From an uncultured Bacteroidales bacterium (GTDB taxonomy: Bacteria > Bacteroidota > Bacteroidia > Bacteroidales > UBA932), in the NCBI GenBank assembly GCA_947305045.1, contig CAMZCW010000019.1, positions 1 to 22,245 of the forward strand: 22,245 bases of DNA. Reading direction: 5' to 3'. Shown piece by piece: positions 8,957 to 15,383 of this stretch. The translations under genes and the position numbers were made by a program. The notes beneath the pieces were generated by a model. It was not told where the DNA came from. It ran no database searches and was given only the letters and a program-made list of their open reading frames with translations. Numbering within the stretch: the stretch's first letter is position 1; every line of letters starts with the position of its first letter.

Positions 8957-9928
8957 TTATTTGATATAGCTGGTCAGTACTTTCATGCCGGCGTCGGGGA
9001 CAAAGCAAAGGTCGTCGGCGCCGGCCGGTATTAGGACGGTCTCGCCTTGCTGTACGTCCACTGTTTCGCCATCTACTTCCAGGCAGCCACTGCCTTCCAG
9101 GCACATCACCACCATGAAGGAGTCCAGCTCCGACAAGTCTTTGGCGTAGGGGAGTGTAAGATCATAGACGCTGGTGGTGAAATACGGGCAGCTCACCAGC
9201 TCAACTTCCTCGTTTTCCTCCGGCGTATAGGCCGTGCGGTAATGGTCGTACACCTTATAGTCGATGGCGTCCTTGGCCAGTTCCGTGTGCACCTCACGCG
9301 GTTTGCCGTCCAGGCCCAGTCGGCCGTAGTCATAAATACGGTAGGTGATATCCGAGGTCTGCTGGATTTCCGCAATGAAGCAGCCGCCACAGATGGCGTG
9401 GATGCGGCCGGCCGGCAGGAAGAAGACATCGTCGGGGTGGACATCGTGGCGGGCCAGGACGTCCGTGATGGTGCCGTCGGCCACCTTGGCGGCATATTCC
9501 TCCGGCGTGATGCTTTGGGTGAGCCCGGCCAGCAGGTGGGCGCCCGGCTCCGCATCCACCACATACCACATCTCCGTCTTCCCCTTGGAACCGTTGTGCC
9601 GTTTGGCAGCCAGTTCGTCGTTCGGATGCACCTGGATGCTCAGGTCCGTGAGCGCGTCAATGAACTTGATCAGGAGTGGGAACTCGTCGCCGGTTTTCTC
9701 GTACACGTGTTTTCCCACCAGCTGGTCCTTGTATTCATGCACCAGCGAAGCAATGCTGCGGCCTGCCAGGGGGCCATCGGCCACAATGCTTTCGTTGCCT
9801 TTTACACCGGAGAGCTCCCAGCTTTCGCCAATGTGATGCTGGTCGGTTTCGATGCCTTTGTACGGTGCGATTTTTTCGCCGCCCCACACCAGGGTCTTCA
9901 GGATAGGGGTGAATTTCAGAGGGGTCAT
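8957..9928 (-). CDS. manA: Mannose-6-phosphate isomerase, class I
   Basis: 323 aa, the normal length of the short class I enzyme of Bacteroidota. It interconverts mannose-6-phosphate and fructose-6-phosphate in the cytosol, feeding GDP-mannose or using mannose. The zinc-ligand set is visible: Gln99 and His101 in SIQVHPND, Glu119 in KTEMWYV, and His177 in PAGRIHAICGG. The opening segment (LVWGGEKI) and the closing cupin (GETVLIPAGADD) also match. It is the last gene of the rnr operon, 1 nt after the stop of the short LacI-type gene, so it is probably translated from the same message. Confidence 0.95.
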   Translation of the reverse strand: MTPLKFTPILKTLVWGGEKIAPYKGIETDQHHIGESWELSGVKGNESIVADGPLAGRSIASLVHEYKDQLVGKHVYEKTGDEFPLLIKFIDALTDLSIQVHPNDELAAKRHNGSKGKTEMWYVVDAEPGAHLLAGLTQSITPEEYAAKVADGTITDVLARHDVHPDDVFFLPAGRIHAICGGCFIAEIQQTSDITYRIYDYGRLGLDGKPREVHTELAKDAIDYKVYDHYRTAYTPEENEEVELVSCPYFTTSVYDLTLPYAKDLSELDSFMVVMCLEGSGCLEVDGETVDVQQGETVLIPAGADDLCFVPDAGMKVLTSYIK

Positions 9929-9929
9929 A

Positions 9930-10469
9930 TCAGTGCTTGTTATTCATTAATTCAAACAGTTGTGCGGCGCATGCACGGGCCGATACCAGCGGGTCGCGGC
10001 CTGTCTCCGGGATCACGTAGGGGATACTGGCCCGCCAGAGCATGTCCAGGCCTTCCTTTTCGCCTTCCGGCGGGGCTACTACCATGCCATCTACCTGCTG
10101 GTTGCGGAATACGTCGGCCAGGCGCTGGAAACGGACGGGGTCCCAGCGGGAGTAGCCAAACAGGAGCGTGCAGCCCTGCGGCAGCGCCAGGCGTTCCAGC
10201 TCCGCGGAGAGACTGCCGTAATAGGCATCGGCCGGGTCCGGCAAAATAACGCCTACAACGCGTTTTTTGGGCACGACAGACTGCGCGGACTCCGCTTGCC
10301 TGTAGCCCAGGCGCTGCGCGGCCTCCAGGATGCGTTCCAGCGTCTGGGCGCCCACGCGGTACTTGGGTTTGCCGTCGGCATCCATGCGGCTGTTCATCAC
10401 AAAGGAGACCAGGGCCACGGAGACCCCGACTTCCTGTGCTATGTCTTTGAGAGTGACTTGGTCAGGCAT
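9930..10469 (-). CDS. Short LacI-family regulator (ligand domain reduced)
   Basis: 179 aa from the ATG at 10469. That start overlaps the patatin stop by 8 nt (coupled translation) and places VTLKDIAQEVGVS at the N-terminus as usual; an upstream ATG at 10496 would add 9 unlikely residues. Residues 5-55 are a LacI-type helix-turn-helix and hinge (VSVALVSFVMNSR, then TLERILEAAQRLGY). Residues 70-152 read as the first part of the periplasmic-binding-protein-like effector domain (RVVGVILPDPADAYYG, QQVDGMVVAPPEG). A normal family member has about 330-345 aa; here about 150 residues of the core are missing and the tail ARACAAQLFELMN resembles the family's last helix, suggesting an in-frame internal deletion. 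DNA binding may persist, while sugar sensing is doubtful. It may act on this operon's promoter, but that is a guess. Confidence 0.8.
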   Translation of the reverse strand: MPDQVTLKDIAQEVGVSVALVSFVMNSRMDADGKPKYRVGAQTLERILEAAQRLGYRQAESAQSVVPKKRVVGVILPDPADAYYGSLSAELERLALPQGCTLLFGYSRWDPVRFQRLADVFRNQQVDGMVVAPPEGEKEGLDMLWRASIPYVIPETGRDPLVSARACAAQLFELMNNKH

Positions 10470-11376
10470 GGTTTTTCTCGTATTGATCCAGGGCATCGGC
10501 CATCAGTTGCCGGCCCCGTTCTGCGATTTCCGGGGCGTGCGAGTAGCCATAGACCCCGTGATAGGTGTCGAAGGGAAGGTCCACCAGAATGTCCGGCGGC
10601 GTGAGGGCTATGCCCATGCGGGCAATGGTGCAGTTCATGATGCCAAAGCTGCGCTGGAGGATTTTCACCATGTTGTCGCTGGCGTTCACCGGGAGGTGGT
10701 CCTCTGCGGCATCGGCCACCAGGCGGAATTCCTGAAGGGTGGTCTCGATGCGCCCGAGGAGGTTTTTCTCCTGGGCGCTTTTTTGCAGGGCGGCGCGGCT
10801 GTCCAGGAAGCCCTGGATTTGAGCGGCGTCTATCTGGTTCACGTTGAAGCCCACCAGGATGTCCCCGGGGGTGCGTTCCACCCGGTTGAGGGGGAAGGTA
10901 TTCACCATGCCGCCGTCCACCAGCGTACGGCCGTCAATCTGCGCGGGCTTGAACATGGACGGGATGGAGATGGAGGCACGGATGGCGTCAAAAAGGGGCC
11001 CCTTGCGGAAAATCACTTCCTCGCCGGTGTACAGGTCTGTGGCCACGGCGGTGAAGGGGATGGGGAGGTCTTCGATGTTCACTTCCGGCACCCGCTCCTT
11101 GATGGCGCTCATCACTTTTTCGCCTTTGACCAGGTAGTTTTTGCTCACGGAAAAGTCCATGAGGGCCACTACCTTCATCGGGTCCAGGCCAAAGAGCCAT
11201 TCCTTGAAGGCCTGCAGCCCCCCGGCGGCGTAGATGCCGCCTACCAGCGAACCGGCGCTCGTCCCGGCAATAGAGGTGATGGCGTAGCCACGGTCCAGCA
11301 GTTCTTCAATGGCGCCGATGTAGGCAAATCCGCGCGGCCCGCCACTGGCCAGCGCAAGGGCAACCTTCTTATTCAT
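10462..11376 (-). CDS. Patatin-like phospholipase
   Basis: 304 aa from the ATG at 11376. The longer open frame to 11496 lies inside the upstream gene and lacks homology-like sequence. The patatin signature is complete: oxyanion loop SGGPRG (residues 11-16), nucleophile elbow GTSAGS with Ser40, and catalytic Asp154 in VDGGMVNTFP. No signal peptide is seen, so a cytoplasmic or membrane-associated RssA-like acyl hydrolase is likely. Its start overlaps the stop of the preceding gene by 8 nt (ATGAATAA), and its own stop overlaps the next start by 8 nt, so the three genes are translationally coupled. The lipid substrate is unknown. Confidence 0.92.
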   Translation of the reverse strand: MNKKVALALASGGPRGFAYIGAIEELLDRGYAITSIAGTSAGSLVGGIYAAGGLQAFKEWLFGLDPMKVVALMDFSVSKNYLVKGEKVMSAIKERVPEVNIEDLPIPFTAVATDLYTGEEVIFRKGPLFDAIRASISIPSMFKPAQIDGRTLVDGGMVNTFPLNRVERTPGDILVGFNVNQIDAAQIQGFLDSRAALQKSAQEKNLLGRIETTLQEFRLVADAAEDHLPVNASDNMVKILQRSFGIMNCTIARMGIALTPPDILVDLPFDTYHGVYGYSHAPEIAERGRQLMADALDQYEKNHA

Positions 11377-12814
11377 AGTAGTTTCGTTTAGTCTTTTTGG
11401 GGGTAAGGACCACGCTTCCGCTAAAGGAAAGGGTGGTTTGTCCGTGCTGCATCCGGAAAGAGAAAGGTGCATCGGCCACGGCCGTGATGCGGCCACAGCG
11501 CAGCCAGGAAGACTCTGTTTGCAAGCCTTCCGTGCAGCCTTCCCAGCGGTGTTTGAACCCGCCGGGCCGGCGGCCGAAGTAACATACCGGTCCCTCCGTG
11601 GGGGTAAACCGTACTTCCCCGTGGGCCGATTCTACTTTCAAGGCCCCGTCCGGGTAAAAAGTTAATCGCTGCTGCAGGGCGCCTTTCAGGTAAACATACA
11701 CGCAACCCTTGGGCCCTTTGCGGGCAAAAACCTGGCGAGGTTTCTCCGGGACGGTGGAGAGCCCGGGGCCGGGGGCAATCCGGTCGTCTCCTCTGACCAC
11801 CCAGCTGCGTAACTTGCCATTCACTTTGTCCAGTACCCATTCGCAGCGTTTGTTCCGGATGACAATTTGCGTATCGCCTTCTGTATAACGCAGTTTTCCT
11901 TTGATTGTGCGTTTGTCCCGCGGCGTGGTGTCCTTGAGGAGGAACTCCTCCTGTGCTGTCACCTCCTTGCCTTTGCGGAGTTCAAAACAGAGCCGATATT
12001 CCCCCTTCCGGCGCATGCGGGGCAGTTTTACGCGGAAGCTTTCCTGCTGCTGCGCGGGCGTTTGGAAATGCAGTTCCCGCTCCCGGTACCAGAAGGGACG
12101 CTTGCCGTTGCGCTCCACCCAGTAGTGGAGGGTGAAGGCGCTTAGATCAATGAAATCGTGCCGGTTATAGAGGGTACAGAGGCCCTTTTCCGGGTCCTCC
12201 AGCGTGATGGTAATATGCTGATAGCGTTGTTTGAGGGGGAGGAGAAGGCTGTCGGGACGGACGGTTTCCCAGGCGGGGAAGTCCATTCCGGTAACTTTGT
12301 AAAAGCCCCGTGCGTGGCACTGCTCACGGGTTAAGGTGCTGTCTTGCAGGGCATTGATATTGGCTGCACGCATCCTGGCGAACTCCTCCGCGGCCAGTTT
12401 GCTGCCCCCTTGCAGCCGGACGCCCGTGTAATGCGGCTCCCGGCCGTTGAACAGCCCGTTATCCTGTCTGTAAAAGCTTACTGGATAGACGCTCGTTTCC
12501 CCGTTCACCGTGAGGCGGAGGGTGTAGATATCCGGCGTTTCCGGGCTCCAGGTCCGGACGGCGCGGATGCTGTCCGTGAGGGTGCTGACGGAGCCGTGGA
12601 AGGAGAAAACGGCATCCGCAACGGCGACGCTGTCCGGGTCCATGAGCTCGTAAAAGACCTCCGTGGGCCGGGTTGCCGCCATGTGCATGCGGAAAATGCC
12701 GGTTTTGAGGTCCGGGGTGAGGGTGGATACGGTGCGGAGGGTAAAATCGTCCTCCTGTGCCCCTGCAGTGAGGCTCAGTGCAAACAGCAGCGTGGCAAGG
12801 AGGAGGCGTTTCAT
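11369..12814 (-). CDS. Secreted GH2 beta-galactosidase-like protein lacking the catalytic barrel
   Basis: 481 aa with a signal peptide (cleavage near AGA-QE, residue 19). Residues about 45-115 resemble the Ig-like GH2 domain (RTWSPETPDIYTLRLTV). Residues 135-180 match the first strand and helix of the GH2 TIM barrel (EEFARMRAANINAL, then a GFYKVTGMD segment where intact enzymes have GLYVIDE). The sequence then passes straight to a DUF4981-type domain (about 200-290, LYNRHDFIDLSAFTLHYWVE) and a Bgal_small_N-type domain (about 305-470, CEWVLDKVNGKLRSWVV). Most of the barrel and both catalytic Glu residues are absent, against about 1000 aa for an intact enzyme. The frame is open, so it is not a simple pseudogene; a carbohydrate-binding or structural role is possible. 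Its start overlaps the rnr stop by 1 nt (TAATG). Confidence 0.75.
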   Translation of the reverse strand: MKRLLLATLLFALSLTAGAQEDDFTLRTVSTLTPDLKTGIFRMHMAATRPTEVFYELMDPDSVAVADAVFSFHGSVSTLTDSIRAVRTWSPETPDIYTLRLTVNGETSVYPVSFYRQDNGLFNGREPHYTGVRLQGGSKLAAEEFARMRAANINALQDSTLTREQCHARGFYKVTGMDFPAWETVRPDSLLLPLKQRYQHITITLEDPEKGLCTLYNRHDFIDLSAFTLHYWVERNGKRPFWYRERELHFQTPAQQQESFRVKLPRMRRKGEYRLCFELRKGKEVTAQEEFLLKDTTPRDKRTIKGKLRYTEGDTQIVIRNKRCEWVLDKVNGKLRSWVVRGDDRIAPGPGLSTVPEKPRQVFARKGPKGCVYVYLKGALQQRLTFYPDGALKVESAHGEVRFTPTEGPVCYFGRRPGGFKHRWEGCTEGLQTESSWLRCGRITAVADAPFSFRMQHGQTTLSFSGSVVLTPKKTKRNYYE

Positions 12815-14793
12815 TATTTCTCGGGCATCTCTTCCACCAGCTCGTAGTCCAGGAGCTTCTGCTCCAGCGAGGTGCCTTTTACGCGGATGCGGAGCGGGTC
12901 TCCCAGACGGATGCTGCGGTGGCTGCGGCGTCCCACGGCACGGTAGTGTTCTTCATCGTAAATGAAAAAGTCGCTCTTGATGGTACGGTAGGGGATCATG
13001 CCCTCAATTTTGGTGGGCTCGATTTCTACGTAAACGCCCCATTCCGTGACGCCGGACACGTGGCCGTCGAACTCCTGGCCCACCTTGTCCTGCATGAATT
13101 CCACCAGCTTGTACTTGATGCTCTCGCGTTCTGCCTCCGCCGCCACGTTCTCGCGCTCGGAAGCATGCTTGCATTCAAGGGTGTAATAGTCCTTGGAGGC
13201 CGATTCTCCTCCTGCAAGATACTGGGAGAGGAGGCGGTGCACCATCATGTCCGGATAGCGGCGGATGGGGGAGGTAAAGTGCGTATAGTAAGGGAAGGCC
13301 AGGCCGTAATGGCCGATGTTTTCTGTGGAGTAGCAGGCCTTGGCCATGGAGCGGAGGGCCAGGATTTGGATGGCGCCCAGCTCCGGCTTGTCCTTGGCGT
13401 CCTTCATGAGGCCGTTGAGTGTTTTGGCAACATCTTTGCCGTCCTCGATAGGGCCCACCTTGTAGCCAAAATGGGACGCAAAGTCTTTGAGACCGCTCAG
13501 TTTTTCCATGTTGGGAAGGTCGTGGATACGGTACACAAAGGTTTTCTTGGCTTTGGCTACGTATTCCGCTACGCTGCGGTTCGCCAGGAGCATGAATTCC
13601 TCGATGAGCCAGTTGGCCTCCTTGGAGAACTTCTGGTGTACGGCGACGGGTTTGCCGTCGGCATCCACTTCCACCTTCATCTCCGGGCGCTCGAAGTTTA
13701 CGGCGCCGGCCTTGAAGCGTTTGGTGCGGAGTTTGTCGGCCAGGCCGTTAAGGATGAGAATGGCCTCCTGGATGGGCTCGGGCACATTTTCCGGCTTGGC
13801 GCCTTCGATGATGGCCTGGGCGCCTTCGTAATCGAAGCGATAGTCCGAGATAATCTCCGTCCGGCCAAACCAGGGGTTCAGGACCTTGGCCTGCGGCGTG
13901 AATTCAAAGACGGCGGAGAAGGTGAGTTTTTCTTCATTCGGACGCAGGGAGCACAACTTGTTGGACAGCTTTTCCGGGAGCATGGGCACGGTGCGGTCCA
14001 CCAGATACACGGAGGTACCGCGGGCCTCGGCTTCCTTGTCCACCGCCGAGCCGGGATGCACGTAGTAGGTGACATCGGCAATGTGGATACCCACTTCGAA
14101 GTTGCCGTTATCCAGCTTGCGGAAGCTCAGGGCATCGTCAAAGTCCTTGGCATCCGTGGGGTCGATGGTGAAGGTGAGTACCTGGCGGAAGTCCTTGCGG
14201 CCTTTGCGGTCCTTGGGGGTGATGACGTCCGGGATTTGGTCCGCGGCGTTTTCTACGTTTTTCTCGAAGCGGTAGGGGAGGCCGAACTCCGCCAGGATGG
14301 CGTGCATCTCGGTCTCGTTTTCCCCGGGCATTCCCAGGATGTCCACCACGTGGCCATGGGGGCCGTGGGCGCCGCGCTCCCAGCCATCCACAATGGCGGC
14401 TACCTTCATGCCGCGCTTGGCGCCTTCGGGGACGGGGACTTCAATGTCATAGGGCATGGTCTTGGAGCTCATGAGCACCCAGGCCTGTTTGCCCACCGTG
14501 TGCAGAATGCCCACGAACGGACGGTTGGAGCGCTCCAGAACGGCGACAATCTCGCCGCTGCGCCGTTTGGCCTGGCCGGTGTGCTCCTGCGTCACGGCTA
14601 CTCTTACCGTGTCTCCGTGCAGGGCCCCGCGGGTTTTGGAGGCCTTCACGTAAACGTCCTCCTCCTGCCCCTCGATGCGGACAAATACAAACCCTTCCCG
14701 TGACATCAGGGCTTTCCCCACAAATTCGGGGACCACCCTGGTCTTCTTCTTTCTGGAACTGCGATGCTTGCTCCTGTTGTTGCGTTTTCCCAT
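12814..14793 (-). CDS. rnr: Ribonuclease R (RNB-family 3'-5' exoribonuclease)
   Basis: 659 aa from the ATG at 14793. The open frame runs on to 15687, but through repeat DNA with no conserved protein. The N-terminus is basic (KRNNRSKHRSSRKKK), as in Bacteroidota RNase R. Cold-shock-type OB segments occupy about 25-180 (GFVFVRIEG, GALHGDTV). The RNB catalytic site is DPTDAKDFDDALS (Asp211, Asp214, Asp217, Asp219, Asp220), with HIADVTYYV and SVYLVDRTVPMLP after it. An S1 domain lies near the C-terminus (FDGHVSGVTEWGVYVEI). It degrades structured RNA from the 3' end, without helicase help. It is somewhat shorter than the 700-plus residues of many homologues, perhaps lacking the N-terminal winged helix. 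It heads the five-gene - strand operon behind an unusual promoter. Confidence 0.95.
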   Translation of the reverse strand: MGKRNNRSKHRSSRKKKTRVVPEFVGKALMSREGFVFVRIEGQEEDVYVKASKTRGALHGDTVRVAVTQEHTGQAKRRSGEIVAVLERSNRPFVGILHTVGKQAWVLMSSKTMPYDIEVPVPEGAKRGMKVAAIVDGWERGAHGPHGHVVDILGMPGENETEMHAILAEFGLPYRFEKNVENAADQIPDVITPKDRKGRKDFRQVLTFTIDPTDAKDFDDALSFRKLDNGNFEVGIHIADVTYYVHPGSAVDKEAEARGTSVYLVDRTVPMLPEKLSNKLCSLRPNEEKLTFSAVFEFTPQAKVLNPWFGRTEIISDYRFDYEGAQAIIEGAKPENVPEPIQEAILILNGLADKLRTKRFKAGAVNFERPEMKVEVDADGKPVAVHQKFSKEANWLIEEFMLLANRSVAEYVAKAKKTFVYRIHDLPNMEKLSGLKDFASHFGYKVGPIEDGKDVAKTLNGLMKDAKDKPELGAIQILALRSMAKACYSTENIGHYGLAFPYYTHFTSPIRRYPDMMVHRLLSQYLAGGESASKDYYTLECKHASERENVAAEAERESIKYKLVEFMQDKVGQEFDGHVSGVTEWGVYVEIEPTKIEGMIPYRTIKSDFFIYDEEHYRAVGRRSHRSIRLGDPLRIRVKGTSLEQKLLDYELVEEMPEK

Positions 14794-14795
14794 AT

Positions 14796-14821
14796 TACTC
14801 GATATATCGAGTACAAAGATA
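14796..14821 (-). promoter_or_regulatory. rnr operon promoter with an 18-bp perfect palindrome
   Basis: On the minus strand TATCTTTG (14821-14814) matches the Bacteroidota -7 consensus TAnnTTTG. Directly downstream lies TACTCGATATATCGAGTA (14813-14796), a perfect 18-bp palindrome. It would cover the expected transcription start and the leader, ending 2 nt before the rnr ATG. No Shine-Dalgarno is present. TTTG-like -33 candidates exist upstream at uncertain spacing. The palindrome could be an operator or a 5' hairpin. Confidence 0.65.
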
Positions 14822-14874
14822 CACAAAATCCTGCAAATTGCCGAAGGCCCCTCCGGCCTGTGCCGCCCTCGTCC

Positions 14875-14960
14875 TCCCTGCATCCCCTCCCTGCGTTCCC
14901 TCCGTGCATCCCTCTCTGCATCCCCTCCCTGCGTCCCCTCCGTGTGTCCTCTCCCTGTCC
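14875..14960. repeat. C-rich short tandem repeat, about 13-bp period
   Basis: About seven degenerate units of the form TCCCTGCATCCCC (starts near 14875, 14888, 14901, 14913, 14926, 14939 and 14950, 11-13 bp each). The last unit runs into border module R. It lies 54 bp upstream of the rnr -7 box and contains no gene. A comparable short tandem repeat with a TCCCTGTC core adjoins the module R copy at 21467-21506 (there read on the other strand). Confidence 0.8.
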
Positions 14961-14993
14961 TACCGCGGACGAAGCCCGGGCGTATCTCCTGCC
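14954..14993 (+). repeat. Border module R, copy 1
   Basis: A 40-bp segment (CCTGTCCTACCG, then CGAAGCCCGGG, then GTATCTCCTGCC). It recurs at 15336-15374 (39 bp identical) and, inverted, at 21467-21506 (35 of 40 identical). Its pattern resembles the widespread bacterial palindromic motif TGTCATNCYGAGCGNAGCG..ATCTC as I remember it. In this array it precedes the 50-bp units by 16 bp. Confidence 0.8.
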
Positions 14994-15009
14994 ACGGCGC
15001 TCCCTCCCG

Positions 15010-15142
15010 CCGCGATTGCAAAAAATCGGCCTCCTGCGGGCTTCCAGCTGCAATCGCGGCAACACTTGGGGCCCAAATGGCCGTTTTCCTCGCCGCGATT
15101 GCAAAAAACCGGCCGCAGAAGCACGTTGGAGTGCAATCGCGG
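15010..15142 (-). repeat. Array A: two 50-bp palindromic units in 83-bp register
   Basis: Units lie at 15010-15059 and 15093-15142, joined by a 33-bp linker (15060-15092). Each starts CCGCGATTGCA and ends TGCAATCGCGG, perfect 11-bp inverted arms around a 28-nt core with an A5/T5 run against one arm. Relative to arrays B and C the block is inverted: read on the minus strand it is type II (core CTTCTGCGG) then type I (core CCGCAGGAG). The 590-bp gap between rnr and the gate-domain gene (14794-15383) consists mostly of this and the adjoining repeats. No gene is credible in it, as frames crossing the array shift with the 83-bp period. Confidence 0.93.
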
Positions 15143-15157
15143 CCAAGCAGCGGAGCG
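15143..15157 (-). repeat. Border module L, copy in array A
   Basis: CCAAGCAGCGGAGCG directly abuts the type II unit. On the minus strand it reads CGCTCCGCTGCTTGG, close to CGCTCCGTCGCTATGG (21224-21239) and GCGCGTCGCTATGG (18967-18980), which abut the type II unit at the same end of arrays C and B. Confidence 0.6.
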
Positions 15158-15161
15158 TTCC

Positions 15162-15326
15162 GCACCCACCGGCGATCCAGTGTCGGTTCGGCCCGGCGGC
15201 GTCCCCCGAAACCGACGCACCCACCTGCGATCCGGTGGCGGTTCGGCCCTGCGGCGTCCCCCGAAACCGACGCACCCACCTGCGATCCGGTGGCGGTTCG
15301 GCCCTGCGGCGTCCCCTGAAACCGAG
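15162..15326. repeat. 55-bp tandem repeat, three copies
   Basis: Copies start at 15162, 15217 and 15272. Each holds GCACCCACCTGCGATCC, GGCGGTTCGGCCC (TCGGTT in copy 1) and CCCGAAACCGAC. Each unit can form two hairpins: CCACC with GGTGG, and GTCGGTT with AACCGAC in copy 1. Copies 2 and 3 are nearly identical, suggesting recent duplication. The CGGTTCGGCCC stretch is shared with one linker variant of the 83-bp arrays. Confidence 0.9.
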
Positions 15327-15335
15327 GCGCTCTCT

Positions 15336-15374
15336 CTGTCCTACCGCGGACGAAGCCCGGGCGTATCTCCTGCC
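15336..15374 (+). repeat. Border module R, copy 2 (direct repeat of copy 1)
   Basis: 39 bp identical to 14955-14993, in the same orientation, ending 9 bp before the stop codon of the gate-domain gene. The two copies bracket array A and the 55-bp repeats, so recombination between them would remove 381 bp. Confidence 0.85.
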
Positions 15375-15383
15375 GCAGGGAGC

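Noticed and set aside
10470..10496. Upstream ATG of the LacI-type gene at 10496
   Set aside because: It lies deep inside the patatin gene and adds residues before the canonical HTH start. The ATG at 10469 gives the same 8-nt overlap style as the neighbouring gene pair.
12778..14703. 641-codon + strand open frame opposite rnr
   Set aside because: It is the antisense shadow of rnr, with no recognisable domain. The rnr strand has intact catalytic motifs.
15010..15142. Integron attC sites
   Set aside because: There are no GTTRRRY core sites at the unit ends, no integrase gene and no cassettes between units.
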